Part shown: positions 31,867-43,133 of the stretch, one piece after another
How the letters are laid out: every line of letters starts with the position of its first letter
Position numbering within the stretch: position 1 is the first letter of the stretch
NCBI GenBank assembly: GCA_032718475.1
Contig: JAUCBJ010005152.1
Span: 1 to 51,445, forward strand
DNA from: Nemertoderma westbladi
Lineage: Eukaryota > Xenacoelomorpha > Nemertodermatida > Nemertodermatidae
Direction of reading: 5' to 3'
Length of the DNA stretch: 51,445 bases
The notes under the pieces: generated by a model
The model's database searches: none
What the model was told of the DNA's origin: nothing
What the model saw: only the letters and a program-made list of their open reading frames with translations
Translations under genes and position numbers: made by a program

Positions 31867-32384
31867 TGTGAGAGTTCACCCCAGGTCCCGGGATTCAGGG
31901 TCGATATGGTTTGTCGTAAATATACAATTTCTTAAAGTTACAGACTTTATTTTCATTTGCTAAAAGTATCAGCGACAATACATACGGAAATACTACATAA
32001 ATACAAAAACAAAACCTACACCAACCCACAACCTCGGACTCTACACTCTCGATACGTTACTGCCTATATCAAACCCCGTGCACAGAGCTCCAAATAGATG
32101 TAAACCACAGCTGTTTTACCTGTTAAGTGAATACAGGCTGTTAGCGGTAAGCCTAACAATAGGCTGTTAAGTGAATACAGGCTGTTAGCGGTAAGCCTAA
32201 CAATAGAGTGACACATTTCCATCTGGGTCCACAATAGAGCTCTGCACAATATCCCAAATCAACTCAACCAATATCCCCAGGATGAGGCAGCCTATGAGAC
32301 GTACTATCACATCTCCCCCCTCCTTAAAAAGTATCGTCCTCGAGCTATCATACCCCCTATCCTGCAATTTGATTGTGAGATGCA
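31867..32384 (-). repeat. 3' LTR of the gag-only element
   Basis: Matches 33893-34410 except for two bases. It contains a 42-bp tandem duplication (GTTAAGTGAATACAGGCTGT..., about 32122-32205) shared by both LTRs. Confidence 0.9.
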
Positions 32385-33840
32385 TATCAGGCCTATCTGT
32401 GTTTGGTGCTGAATACATAGTTTGACCTTGTGTGTGTTGTTGTCCATACGAGTTGTTGTTTGTATTAGATGCACGGGGTTGCATACAGTTACGGCTTAAG
32501 TGCCCCACCCGTCCACAATTATAGCAGTCTCGAGTCTCACTCTGATATTGCTGATAAGGCTGTCGGTTGTACGTTTGATTAACTGCATTGCGTGGGTACC
32601 AGTACGATCTGTCGTTGGTTCTAGAATCTGGCATGTCTTGTCTAAATGGGTTGGTGTTATTATACCTAGGTTGAGGGTCACTAATTGAACTACGTTTTGG
32701 TGCAGTTTGTAACTCAGTTAACTGTTTCTGTAGTTTAACTAATTCTGCTTCAAGATATGAATTATTATTGTTATTATTATTACCTGTTGGGGTAGACTTA
32801 ATGTCAGATCGTGGGTTAAAAGTCTCCCTGTTATTGTCACGTTGTTGCAAGTCCCTAGTATTCTTATTCGTCCAATAATTATTGCCAACAGGGATACATG
32901 TCTCGGTTTTATTTCCCCACCCAGTAGAACCCAAATTTGATTCTTGGAGAAGATACAGTTCTTCGCGTTTTGCACGTCGAACTGCTTCTTCGAAACATTT
33001 TGGCTCAGTAAGTCTAATATTTCTGACTAAATCGGGAGATATTCCTCGAAAAAACATCGGTAAAAGTAATTTTTCCCTCTCTTCGATAGCCATAGATGGA
33101 AATGACTGCTGCCCCAACCTATGTAAATCTGTAGCATAATCACCAACACTTTCCCCTACTCTCTGTCTACGATCTAGCAAACAATTATATAAAAAGGCCG
33201 TGTCTTGTGGGCCAAACTTTGCACGTAATGCGGTACAAATTTCCAAAAAATTTTCCTGGTCATCGGTAGAAAGTTCATCTAATACACGTGCTGCTGCACC
33301 TACAATATAAATTGGGACAATCTTACCAAGCATTTCATTAGTCCACTCACGGAGTTTTGCAATCCTGTTGACCGACTTGATCCATGCATCAACATCCCCA
33401 GTCCCATCAAAAGAATCCGGTTCTTTACGAATTCCATCAGCCATCATTGAGTTTGTCGGTGGGTTCGTTGGCGGGTTCGAAGTCGAGTTCGTTGGCGGGT
33501 TCTTTGGCGGGTTCGAAGTCGAGTTCGTTGGCGGGTTCGAAGTCGAGTTCGTTGGCGGGTTCGAAGTCGAGTTCGTTGGCGGGTTCTTTGGCGGGTTCGA
33601 AGTCGAAACGTTTGTTGGATCCAGCGTTGAATACACGATGGCGTCGAGATTCTCATGGAGAACAGCAGATCGCGAATGTAAATGACTTTCAGTTTGTAGT
33701 GAATTAGATCGAGCACGTTGAATTCTTCGGGTCCTCGAATCGCTAGGAAGTTTGAGACTTGCCGAATTAGCGCGACTACGAGTGTTAACGTTAGCTTTCA
33801 AAGATACTTTAGCTTTTGGTATTCGTGTTGAGGTTGACAT
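32197..33840 (-). CDS. Gag of the gag-only element, Ty3/gypsy-like, CCHC zinc knuckle
   Basis: Would assemble the particle that packages the element RNA. The first ATG is at 33840; the longer open frame upstream covers the primer site and uses a non-ATG codon. Order: basic Ser/Arg-rich N-terminus; a run of Asn-Pro-Pro-Thr/Lys-Asn-Ser repeats from a 24-bp minisatellite (about 33465-33606); a retrotransposon gag domain (DSFDGTGDVDAWIKSVNRIA, CLLDRRQRVGESVGDYATDL, FFRGISPDLVRNIR); an Asn-rich linker; and the knuckle CYNCGRVGHLSRNC. The final 60 residues are encoded in the 3' LTR, a sign that pol was deleted exactly to the LTR edge. The frame is intact. Confidence 0.9.
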   Translation of the reverse strand: MSTSTRIPKAKVSLKANVNTRSRANSASLKLPSDSRTRRIQRARSNSLQTESHLHSRSAVLHENLDAIVYSTLDPTNVSTSNPPKNPPTNSTSNPPTNSTSNPPTNSTSNPPKNPPTNSTSNPPTNPPTNSMMADGIRKEPDSFDGTGDVDAWIKSVNRIAKLREWTNEMLGKIVPIYIVGAAARVLDELSTDDQENFLEICTALRAKFGPQDTAFLYNCLLDRRQRVGESVGDYATDLHRLGQQSFPSMAIEEREKLLLPMFFRGISPDLVRNIRLTEPKCFEEAVRRAKREELYLLQESNLGSTGWGNKTETCIPVGNNYWTNKNTRDLQQRDNNRETFNPRSDIKSTPTGNNNNNNNSYLEAELVKLQKQLTELQTAPKRSSISDPQPRYNNTNPFRQDMPDSRTNDRSYWYPRNAVNQTYNRQPYQQYQSETRDCYNCGRVGHLSRNCMQPRASNTNNNSYGQQHTQGQTMYSAPNTDRPDMHLTIKLQDRGYDSSRTILFKEGGDVIVRLIGCLILGILVELIWDIVQSSIVDPDGNVSLYC

Positions 33841-33872
33841 CCAAGGAACGGTAGCCGCTTGTCGATAAACAC

Positions 33873-33890
33873 CTCCCGGACGGGCCCCCA
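33873..33890 (-). promoter_or_regulatory. Primer binding site, tRNA-Pro type
   Basis: On the minus strand TGGGGGCCCGTCCGGGAG starts two bases after the 5' LTR end. It is nearly the same as the proline-tRNA primer site known from gammaretroviruses. This fixes the element's orientation. Confidence 0.88.
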
Positions 33891-33892
33891 CA

Positions 33893-34410
33893 TGTGAGAG
33901 TTCACCCCAGGTCCCGGGATTCAGGGTCGATATGGTTTGTCGTAATTATACAATTTCTTAAAGTTACAGACTTTATTTTCATTTGCTAAAAGTATCAGCG
34001 ACAATACATACGGAAATACTACATAAATACAAAAACAAAACCTACACCAACCCACAACCTCGGACTCTACACTCTCGATACGGTACTGCCTATATCAAAC
34101 CCCGTGCACAGAGCTCCAAATAGATGTAAACCACAGCTGTTTTACCTGTTAAGTGAATACAGGCTGTTAGCGGTAAGCCTAACAATAGGCTGTTAAGTGA
34201 ATACAGGCTGTTAGCGGTAAGCCTAACAATAGAGTGACACATTTCCATCTGGGTCCACAATAGAGCTCTGCACAATATCCCAAATCAACTCAACCAATAT
34301 CCCCAGGATGAGGCAGCCTATGAGACGTACTATCACATCTCCCCCCTCCTTAAAAAGTATCGTCCTCGAGCTATCATACCCCCTATCCTGCAATTTGATT
34401 GTGAGATGCA
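33893..34410 (-). repeat. 5' LTR of the gag-only element
   Basis: See 31867-32384; differs at about 33943-33944 (A/T) and about 34082 (T/G). Confidence 0.9.
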
Positions 34411-34485
34411 TATGAGGAGGCCATGAGGAGGTAAATTGCGGACATACAAGGTATCAGATAGTATTTTTAGGTCTATCTTTTACCT

Positions 34486-34563
34486 GGGCCGCTAGATGAA
34501 TGGTCAGAGCGTTAGACTTCAAACCCGGAGGTCACCAGTTCGATCCCACCTGGACCTCATTGC
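34486..34563 (+). repeat. tRNA-like sequence, probably a SINE head
   Basis: The A-box-like GAATGGTCAGAGCGTT and the B-box-like CAGTTCGATCCC are spaced as in a tRNA gene, but the anticodon stem does not pair well, so a functional tRNA is unlikely. 34564-35341 is AT-rich and holds nothing recognisable. Confidence 0.55.
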
Positions 34564-35341
34564 CGACTTTGCAAAAGCTGTGCCCAACAAAAAGTTATAA
34601 TTATGTCAATGATTAAATATATCATTGAGATCCTGACACCTATGATTTTAAAACTTTGATTCACATATCCGCTGTTTATTGTTGGCTGAAAACGAAATGC
34701 AGAAATGGGCTTCAATAAATGAGATACATACCGGTACAATATATTAGCACATTTTCAGGTTCCATGCTTCTTCTTTAAACATTACCGGTACTCTGCCGTA
34801 CTGGGTCGACATATTTTCCTTTTCTATTTATTGTTATTATAATTATTAAACAAACGCAGGTTTGTATTTTTGAGTATGCATGTGTGATGCCCTGAAAGTT
34901 TCGTTTTAATATACCTATTTCTATACGTTTATTTGCTTTTACTTAGCCTATACATTTTTTCTTAATTTACATATTGCTTAATTATATTTAATTCAATTCT
35001 GACTCTTTTTATTAATAAAATAACGATCAAAGTATAAAAAGAAACAGCAAACAACAGAAGTAAAATCAATATCATATAAAGAGTGAGAAGACCATCCAGG
35101 CATAGCACTTATGGAGGCCGCGTTGTTTTTTTTACATAATAGCGTATTTTTTTACACAGTAATAACCAAAAACGAAACTGTTGCCACATGTAATTAATGT
35201 AAATCAACACTTTTAAAATTACAACGAAAAAAAAGCACCATAGTATATTAATTAATATTATAATATAAGATAAATCAATGTAGGAGGCCTCTGCAAAAAG
35301 ACTATCTTTATCTATCTTATTCTATATTAAAAAAATTTCAG

Positions 35342-35545
35342 CTACAGTAACTGTACTGACACACACTTGATATTATTTCTTACAAAAATTGCCACGCCAC
35401 TTCCACGCGTGGTTCTGTTATTGTGAAATACTGCAAAACTATTACTAGTAAAATTATTGCATGCACAAGAGAGCATTTGATCTGCCACAGTTTCATTCAA
35501 CCACGTCTCTGTCACCCCTATAATATCGCAATATGTATCGCACAT
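35342..35545 (-). pseudogene. LINE endonuclease fragment
   Basis: The 67-residue piece contains DIIGVTETWLNETVADQML and RGSGVAIFVRNN, which match the apurinic-type endonuclease of non-LTR retrotransposons (the TETWL and GGVAIFVR blocks). No RT follows. It is a short dead fragment, different in sequence from the LINEs at 29205-31550 and 48021-49880. Confidence 0.72.
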
Positions 35546-35644
35546 ATAATATTGATAAAATCTGTTAATTTATTCCATAATGAGCTGCTATTAAAAATAC
35601 AGCATTGTATTAACAATTGATATTGAATATGTGAATTTGGCTTC

Positions 35645-35755
35645 TCCCGTCGAGTCAGATCGAGCCGAGCCGAGCCTAATCGAGCCAAACCGAGCCGATC
35701 AAGCCAAGTCGAACTAAATCGTGCCCAATCGTGCAAGACCGAGCCGAGCTCGTTG
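35645..35755. repeat. Degenerate 10-bp repeats (ATCGAGCCGA-like)
   Basis: About ten imperfect copies of CGAGCCGA/CGTGCCCA-type units spaced near 10 bp. The ORF over it is a by-product. 35880-37280 shows no gene; it is AT-rich with short poly-T runs. Confidence 0.6.
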
Positions 35756-37281
35756 TCTCTTTTATTTGAAATAAAAAGTCGGTTCCTTATCGGGCCGCTA
35801 GGCCCGTCACTAGTAAAGCTACTATTCTGAAACTTTAACACAATTATCTGTGATCTTTTATATACTATGAACACGGAGTATAGATAGCTTCATAAACCGT
35901 TTGTTCGAAAAATATGGCACTTTTGAGCAGGTCGGTTTTTTTTTCAAAAATTGTATAAATTTTGAGGCATTTATATGTAAATTAGCTCACATTTAAGGAT
36001 CTGTAAAACCACCTGCATTGAAGTTCTTGGTCCAAGACATTGGTAAAATGGAGCTAGATATGTAGGCTATCTTCTATGAATATTTTAGCACAAAAGTATT
36101 GTTTTTTAAATATTTATGGGGGTTTTAGTATTTCCGGGCTATATTTTGGGATTGAAATATTTTGTAATAGACAGAGTATAGAGTTACAAAACCGGGTCTA
36201 GAAGATCCAAACGGCCATGTTTTACAAAACCAACGATAGAGGTTGTAGTCCTAAAGCTGCTGAACATTTTGGTATATGTTTGATGGCAATTGAGTAAAAA
36301 ATAAATAGTAGCAGGGAATTTAGTGATGAAAAAAGTCAAAATCGACAAACTGATAAAAAGGTTGTTTTATACAGAGAGTCATAAATATCAGCAATATAAA
36401 TATGTTGTTGAAAAGAGCAGTTTTGAGGTAAAAAGTGTGGGCTTAGTGCAAAGATATAATATTTCTGATCTAAATTTGGACTTGCTGAGAAAGTAATGTA
36501 CTCCGATAGGATAACAGTCTTGGAAATAAGCACTTTTTGTCACAAATTTTATTTTACCCAAATTCAATTATGCTGTCCGAGAGTTTTAGGTTTTGCAGGA
36601 ATTGCACATAAAATGCCATCGAATGCAAAATTCAATAAACGAGGGCAGAACATCTGAATTTCGGTTAAATTAAATTAGTGACAAGAAGTTATTTCTGACA
36701 CGTTTTTTTTTATAAACAACTATTTTATCTACAACTAATTTATCCTCTTTTTTTTATCTATTAGGGCCTATATTTATAAAACTCGTTTCCAGTAAAAAAA
36801 ATTAGTTTCGCACTACCATATCTCCTCGCCATACATTTACTATGTACAGTATTTCCAGTATGTCACCACGTCATTATTTGGTTGTTCTAGAAAGTTTAAG
36901 AGCCTAACTACAAATAATTTTCCACAAATAAATAAATTTAAATTCTCCATTCTGCCAAGTTCATAATTAGCACTTTAAAGTTTTACTGCCCATGTTTTAT
37001 TATTTCCCTGCCATCAGGTCTCGAACTAATAACACAGCACCCTGTCGGTCGACTGGATAGAATTTTGCACTTTCTATCACAAATTTAGGGATAGAAAGTA
37101 GTCGAAAGATGCACTTTCTTGCTCTGTTTTCTACAAATTTTAGTGAGAAAAAATGTGGACTTTTCAGATAAAATTATTTTTTTCACATGAATGACACACT
37201 GGCTGAGAAAAAATGGCCCGAATTTTCGGCTGGCCCTAAGGCACGTGCCTTATATGCCTTAAGGTTAATCCGGCACTGCAG

Positions 37282-38433
37282 TTAAGATATTAAAGGAGTC
37301 GCGCAGGGTGATGTGGTGAGGTTGCAGTGGTTGCCAGAAGCAATGGGAGACTCAGGCTGGTTACCCGTAGCAACCCGATTCAATGGAATGGCAGCACCGG
37401 AACTTCCAGTCTGTTTTCGATACGATTTAAGTCGAGACGATTCAAGTATAGAACCGCGGTTTATTACCCAATGTATATCCAGGTAGGCTGCTTGGAATCG
37501 CCGACGCTCTACACGTAACTGTAACCGGTTTTCTTCTGGCTTATAGTCTGTGGATATATATAGTTTGTTATCGTACAGCCTGGCCGCGTGCTCTTCGTAG
37601 CAAGGCTGCACGTTTTTCCAGCGGTAGAGAAACTATAAGTGGTTTGGTTGGATTTCACTGAGGACCTTTCGTAGATATGTCTTCCTGAGACTCTTGGATG
37701 TCTAGAGAAGCAACAATGTCTATTATAAGTTGTTTATCGTCTTTGATAGGGAATTAACCTTTTATTATGATATTGGATTTGTGTTTGTTGTGCTCTGCCT
37801 CTTCTTGTTTTGTGAGATGAAGCGGTAGACATTTTTATCTTCTTGTTTAATCTGTTTCGTTAGTGGCGTAAGATTGGCAGTATTTTTCGAAGCTTTGACT
37901 TTGGAAGAGTAGGATACTTTGGTCTATTCGCCACCATTATCCACTGCTGCGTCTAACGTTTCATTACGCGCATAGTCTTTAACATTTGTAATGTTTATTT
38001 CGAGTTCTTGCAATTTCTTTTCAGTTTTTTTATTATTTATTATCGATTGCATCCAATTGTTGCTGGAGTTCAAGAATTTTATCATCAAATCTTGTTTCAC
38101 TCTCATCGAAGACATTTAGACATTTGCCAATATACCGGCCACAGTAGAAATTGACGTGGCCAAAATCAGTTCCTCTTGAGGCAATAGAAATCATTGCAAC
38201 ATAACAACTAGTGCCGGAACAACCAACCTTTGATTTCCATTTGTCCGTCGTCCCTCGACACTGTTTGATGAGGGGCGACGGTCCTGGGATTTGTTGCGTA
38301 TTCCTGCTGGCCCCACCGTGGATACATTATTTGAATGACCCATGCCGCCTGTAAGCGTTTGGTGAAGGGAGGTACCAATAGAAACTCCGCCTCCGGACAG
38401 ATTTACTTGTCCACTCGAACTTGAACGCGACAT
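37282..38433 (-). pseudogene. Decayed protein-coding segment, possibly a LINE ORF1
   Basis: Three pieces follow one another on the minus strand: ATG 38433 with a Ser/Gly-rich start (MSRSSSSGQVNLSGGG), a Lys/Glu-rich coiled-coil part (38115-37924), and a C-terminal part containing ARLYDNKLYISTDYKPEENR (37611-37400). Protein-like sequence also lies between the pieces in shifted frames. The layout (low-complexity N-terminus, coiled coil, basic C-terminal region) resembles ORF1 of non-LTR elements, but I cannot name it; a processed pseudogene of a host gene is the alternative. Confidence 0.4.
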
Positions 38434-38573
38434 TGGTTGTTTGTAGTCAATAATATTTGCAGTCTTTGAACTATAAACTCTGTTACAATGTAGATTATAA
38501 TCTTATAAATAATTATAATTGTAAACCTTATCGTAGTGGTTTTATAAAGTAGTGTACACGTTCGTGGGGCCTT

Positions 38574-40804
38574 CGCGCAGCACGAGGTCCAGTTATGAGA
38601 TACAAATTAAAATTAAGCGACTGTATCACAAAATCAGGTTTTGAGAAATTTACCCACACCACCAATCAATCAAAGAAAGGGGGACAGTACGTGTTCACCC
38701 CTTTTACTTCCCCCCCCCCCCCCCCCCCCACCCTTCTCAACCACCAATACATAACCGTGACATCTACCACCCACGGAAGGGTAGAACGAACTTATTTCCA
38801 ATCGCACGTTAAATATGCAAAGCCAGGTGGTGTATATGAATATAATCAACGCCGTACTCGTCTTAATTATTATAAGCGTCGTTCAATCGTTGCGCTCGTC
38901 CAGAGTAAGTCCCCCCCCCCCCCCCCCCCCCCCCCCCTATCAGAAAGATTTACTCAACAAAAAATAGTGTAAATAAATAAACAACTACAAGGATAAGAGG
39001 TCATGTGTAGGAAAGCTAATCAGACGATACCTTTACTAATATATTGAGCTGCATTGATCTATACATAGTAATGTTGGGTGATGGGGGGGGGGGGGGGGGG
39101 GAGGGGTAGGGGGTGTCTGGGTGGGTTGTTAGTATTAGGGTGCACAATATCGACGCACGCGCAGGAATGTGTTGATGTTTAATAGCACCGCATTCCCGCG
39201 TTAGAAAGCATCCCCAATTGGAATAAATAAATAAATTAAACGCGTTTCGTTATGTTCCTCGACTTATATTATTCTCTCCACGGACGAGTTATTAGCTGCT
39301 AGACAGGTAGACCTAGTCCCCCACAACAACGGTCATACCTTCAATCAATCAATCAATTGAGCTCATATGAGCTCGTATATTAGTTTTATTTATAAATTGA
39401 AATCTCACGAATTAAAAGGCCTATTAGCTGATTAGTGAACTATCATATGTTAGACCATATATATATATTATATATTGGACCTTATCAAAATAGCGGTTGT
39501 ACTGGGGCGGTATATGTTGTTCTCTAACCCACTGCAAGCGCATTTGAGGGGCCGGTATGTTTTAATAACTTCTGGTACAACGGGATGCAGTATTACAGCG
39601 CCAAGTAGATTTAATCTGATCAGAATATTCCGGACGCTAAGTTCATGTCATTCCCGATAAGTCGGGACTTTACAAAACTCGTGGATAAAACCGCGTGTAG
39701 CAGAGAGCAGATAAATTGGGTTGAATTGCAAAACAGAATAATATGGAACTGTAAGTGGAACTGCGGCGATTTGGGTTTTTTTGTTATGGTGAATAGTCAG
39801 CCTGTCCGCGATATGTTCAGCTGCCCTTTTTAATGGGTTGCAGGTACAAATGAAATACACATTGCAGTTACTAAAATAAAAGTGGCGCATATTATTGTAC
39901 ATTTACAACAACAATTATATAAATGCAATATGCCTGATCCCTATTAATGTACTTTGTACCGCCAATTCTGTAATTCAATAACGCAAAGCCGCATTTACTG
40001 TACAGCAGCACGTAATATATTTGATACTTATTATACTAACTAAACTAACAAACCGCAAGGCCTACTTACCGAAATAAATTAACTTTCAGTTAAATACAAT
40101 ATACTTGTTTGCTCTGTAAAAATTTTAATTAAAAACAATCCTGCCATTTAATATACCTAATTAGCATGGTTGCGTAAGCAGTATGAATTGGAATGAAATT
40201 GTGAAATAATTTATTTAAACTATTATGTACATTTAGATTAAATAATAATACAGTAAGTTGGCCTACAGAAATAAACATTGATATTCGGAACAGTAAAACA
40301 ATTATTTATTTCATTCATTCAACTAACCAGAGAGACTCATAGCTCCAGTGAATATTAACATCCCGACGTTACTTTAGTAATAATATTAATGTCATTGAAC
40401 CCGATACACACACACCTCCAATCAGCCAGTTCAATGGAGAGTGAGTGAATGGATGGCTACTAGCAGCAGCAGCAGTCTGCCTCTTACAAGCAAGGCTGAC
40501 TGAATACCTCAAGTGTTGCTGGGAATCAAGCCAACTTGGATGTTAACCAATAAATGAGCAGTATTTAATGAGAATACATTTTTTATGCCGGTTTAATTAC
40601 TTTAGATCAATTAAAGACACGATTATTAAAGCAAATCACTTGAACTAATTAAAAACTATAATAGAATGGAGTATGCGGATTACATCTGTATATTTTTTAA
40701 GTATAATTATTGAAGTCTTATACTGTAAAACAATTAATTTCCTTTAAAAGGCAGGTTGAAAATGGTGTTTTTACCGTAATCAACTTAATTAACTAATTAA
40801 CTGC
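38574..40804. other. Repeat-derived intron DNA between two pearl-like end sequences
   Basis: It begins with the same 5' block as the element at 26962 (GTGGGGCCTTCGCGCAGCA). It contains homopolymer runs: C at 38710-38729 and 38911-38937, G at 39083-39101. No convincing gene is present; the ORFs over the poly-C tracts are chance. It could be the interior of a larger element ending at 41032. Confidence 0.4.
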
Positions 40805-41032
40805 TATTATCTTAGCTTCTCGAAGGCCACACGGAAATTCTACTTGGAAAATTTCTAAACTTTTGCCATACAACATGTGTACCAAGTTTGGATAGATTTC
40901 ATCAAAGATTGGCCGAGTTATTAACGTTTAAAATTGAACACGACAGAACGACAGAACGACAGAACGACAGAACGACAGGTTGATTAATGGTACCACTACG
41001 CTAAGGCTCACTCACTTCGTGGCTCGCCCCAC
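40805..41032 (+). mobile_element. Pearl/Tsp-like 3' end, copy 2
   Basis: One core-repeat-like stretch (CTCGAAGGCCACACGG... ACCAAGTTTGGATAG... GAGTTATTAACG), then four ACAGAACG units, then GGTTGATTAATGGTACC and CGCTAAGGCT...CTTCGTGGCTCGCCCCAC. Matches 44819-45050 in inverted orientation. Confidence 0.7.
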
Positions 41033-42453
41033 AATCTCTAAGGCCTGAAAGTTATTTGTTAATTGTTATTTTTTAAACAGCTTCATAATGTAACTCCTCC
41101 AGTAAAGGTCACTAGAGGGATATCTTTCGTCAGGTGGGTGAGATAATCGAAAAACCCTTTACGATTCTTAGGTGATTCCCTAGTAGAATGCCTACCTCCC
41201 TTCCCACTTGACTTCCGGTTTCGCTCAGGGAACCTGGTGTCTCCGGTTAACCAGTGGCCGGTCGAGGATATGCGGTAGACCCCGAATCAGTGTAGCAAAT
41301 AAGAGGGATCAGTTTGACTTATAATATAATTGGCATTTTACTAGTTAATAGCTAATATCTCTCACCAATAATAGCTATTGCATAATGCACGTAAGGTGCG
41401 AATGAACGTAATACCAATAACACAATAATAATCTATAATAAATTAATATCCCCCAAATTGAACCTCACATTTTTGTGTCTCTGAACCCTAAGATTTGGTG
41501 AAAATCTTTTTTTGTGCTACTAAACATCGTCTGGACTGTATAAGAATAACCAAACCTAATATTTTCAACAAACAAACATTCTTCTGAACAAATTTTGCCT
41601 CAAATGCTCTGGAGCCTTTTTAGATCAAAAAGGCACCAAAAATGGTTTTTTTTTGGGCCTTTTTGATATAAAAAGGCCCCAGGGCATTTCCACCCAAATT
41701 TGTTCCGAAGAAATATGGAGAAAGGTATTCTTAACAAGTGTACAAAATTTCAACTCATTTCAGATAAAATTGGCAGAGAAATAGCCCTTTTCATGAAAAA
41801 CCGTCATATAGATGTCTTTTATATAAATACATAATAAACAGTAACCCCATAGATGGAAACTACATAAAATTTCAAACTGAAATTGTTTATTACATTATTT
41901 TATAGTTGTTCAATGTAAACCCTGTAAGCGATAACCAAGTATTAAATAAAAATACGTGACTATTTATTCAAATCTACTAAATATTCAAATTCTACATATT
42001 GTTATTGTTGGAGTAGGGCCTGTATTTATTCACCTAGAATCTTATAAGTCTATAAGTTATGAATAATTTAACTTTTAATCCGAATAATTTAACTTTTTTT
42101 CTTTACTAAAGTTCCAGAAGGAATATTAAATGTTTCTGCAGCGTCATATAAACAGATAACTAGTAAAACAACGTTTTAGCAATTTACCGTGAGAGCCTTT
42201 TTATGAAAAGGGCCCCGTACAATTGTAAATTATAGTGCTGTTCTAAGGCTTTTCAAAAATCAGACTAGCTCTTAAGTTTTGGGTAATGACTTGAATTTGA
42301 GAAAACTGCTTGCAGATTTGAAATCTACATTAAATTCGGTACTTGATAGAATAAAAAAAGTTTTTTGTCAATTTCCAATATAGGGGGGTGCTACCCCCTC
42401 CCCCCCTTATGTTGTTCGAGTATGAAATATATAACGAAAACTTATAATTTTAG
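41033..42453. other. Intron DNA with an imperfect long hairpin
   Basis: Arms of about 55 bp at about 41580-41633 and 41667-41722 are inverted copies (GAACAAATTTTGCCTC..., GCCTTTTTAGATCAAAAAGGC), each containing its own short palindrome. This may be a small foldback or MITE. Nothing else was recognised; C-rich runs lie near 42400. Confidence 0.5.
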
Positions 42454-42576
42454 AATGCGCGGATTCCAATGATGGATGCCCCGGTTGGGCGGCAGCAGGT
42501 GAATGTGGATCCAATGCGGTCTGGATGCTCCCCAACTGCCAACTCTCCTGTAACCAGTGCAACCCAGGCTGGTTTC
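42454..42576 (+). CDS. Exon encoding an ShK-type (ShKT) domain
   Basis: The acceptor TAATTTTAG ends at 42453. The exon is 123 nt, phase 1 at both ends if the donor is C|GTGTGA at 42577. It encodes one six-cysteine module with spacing C-x6-C-x8-C-x10-C-x3-C-x2-C, including CPGWAAAGEC and the SCNQC end, which is the ShKT domain of secreted and matrix animal proteins; here it joins a signal peptide and a lectin and does not by itself indicate a toxin. The alternative donor AC|GTGAGT at 42842 would keep a long frame through the foldback element but ends in phase 2, which does not fit the next exon. Confidence 0.85.
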
Positions 42577-42580
42577 GTGT

Positions 42581-42790
42581 GAAGTTAGGACAATTCGTAC
42601 GCGGAAAATTCGTACCGGACAATTCGTACCCGGAAAAATCGTACCCGAAATTTTTTTATGATGAGTACGAATTGTCCGGTACGAATTGTCCGGGTAGGAA
42701 TTGTCCGGGTACGAATTGTCCGGGTAGGAATTGTCCGGGTAGGAATTGTCCGGGTGTAGGAATTGTCCGGGTACGAATTGTCCAGAAACC
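42581..42790. mobile_element. Foldback (TU-like) element 2, directly at the splice donor
   Basis: Tandem GGACAATTCGTACCC-type units at 42588-42649 face inverted copies at about 42664-42783 across a loop of about 15 nt. The ends resemble those of the other foldback elements (AGTTAGGACA and, inverted, GGTTTCTGGACA). The possible duplication is GTTTCGTGT/GCCCCGTGT (6 of 9 identical). Element length is 210 bp, a multiple of 3, and the reading frame stays open through it. Confidence 0.8.
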
Positions 42791-43133
42791 GCCCCGTGTG
42801 TATCGTAGCAGCTTTATTTACTTTTATCAAAGTCCTGGCACGTGAGTAAAGTCTCTATTATTCGTGGTATTTTCTCCCGACTCTACTTCCATCATTAAAA
42901 CAACCTATACTCTATTGTAAAGTAAAGCAGCAGAATAAAATTATGAGAGCGCGTGCCTCTTTATGTAAAGGTCCGAAATGGGCGCATTTGGGGTGATAAC
43001 CCAATAATGTTAAAGTCAACGTTACAGTAGATTGCGCTTTTTGTTGATGACGCACTATTGGACCAATCGAGGCATTGATTGTTTGGTGTTTTTTCTTTTT
43101 CCTATTTATATCGATAAGTCATTAAATTATTAT

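Larger units (their letters stand above)
31867..34410 (-). mobile_element. Gag-only (TR-GAG-like) LTR retrotransposon
   Basis: Two 518-bp direct repeats, 31867-32384 and 33893-34410, read TGCATCTC...CTCTCACA on the minus strand and differ at only two positions by eye, so the copy is young. Next to the 5' LTR is a primer site matching tRNA-Pro-type sites. The 1.5-kb interior codes for Gag alone; protease, RT, RNase H and integrase are absent, and the gag frame runs straight into the 3' LTR. Such an element must use enzymes of another element. The flanks (GTTAT left, TATGA right) do not form a clear duplication. Confidence 0.88.

Noticed and set aside
34486-34563. Functional tRNA gene
   Set aside because: A- and B-box-like sequences are present, but the anticodon stem and acceptor do not pair convincingly, so it is better described as a SINE-type relic.
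38595-38972. 125-residue ORF containing two proline runs
   Set aside because: The prolines are encoded by long C homopolymers that are unstable and often mis-sequenced; no domain and no splice-compatible context.
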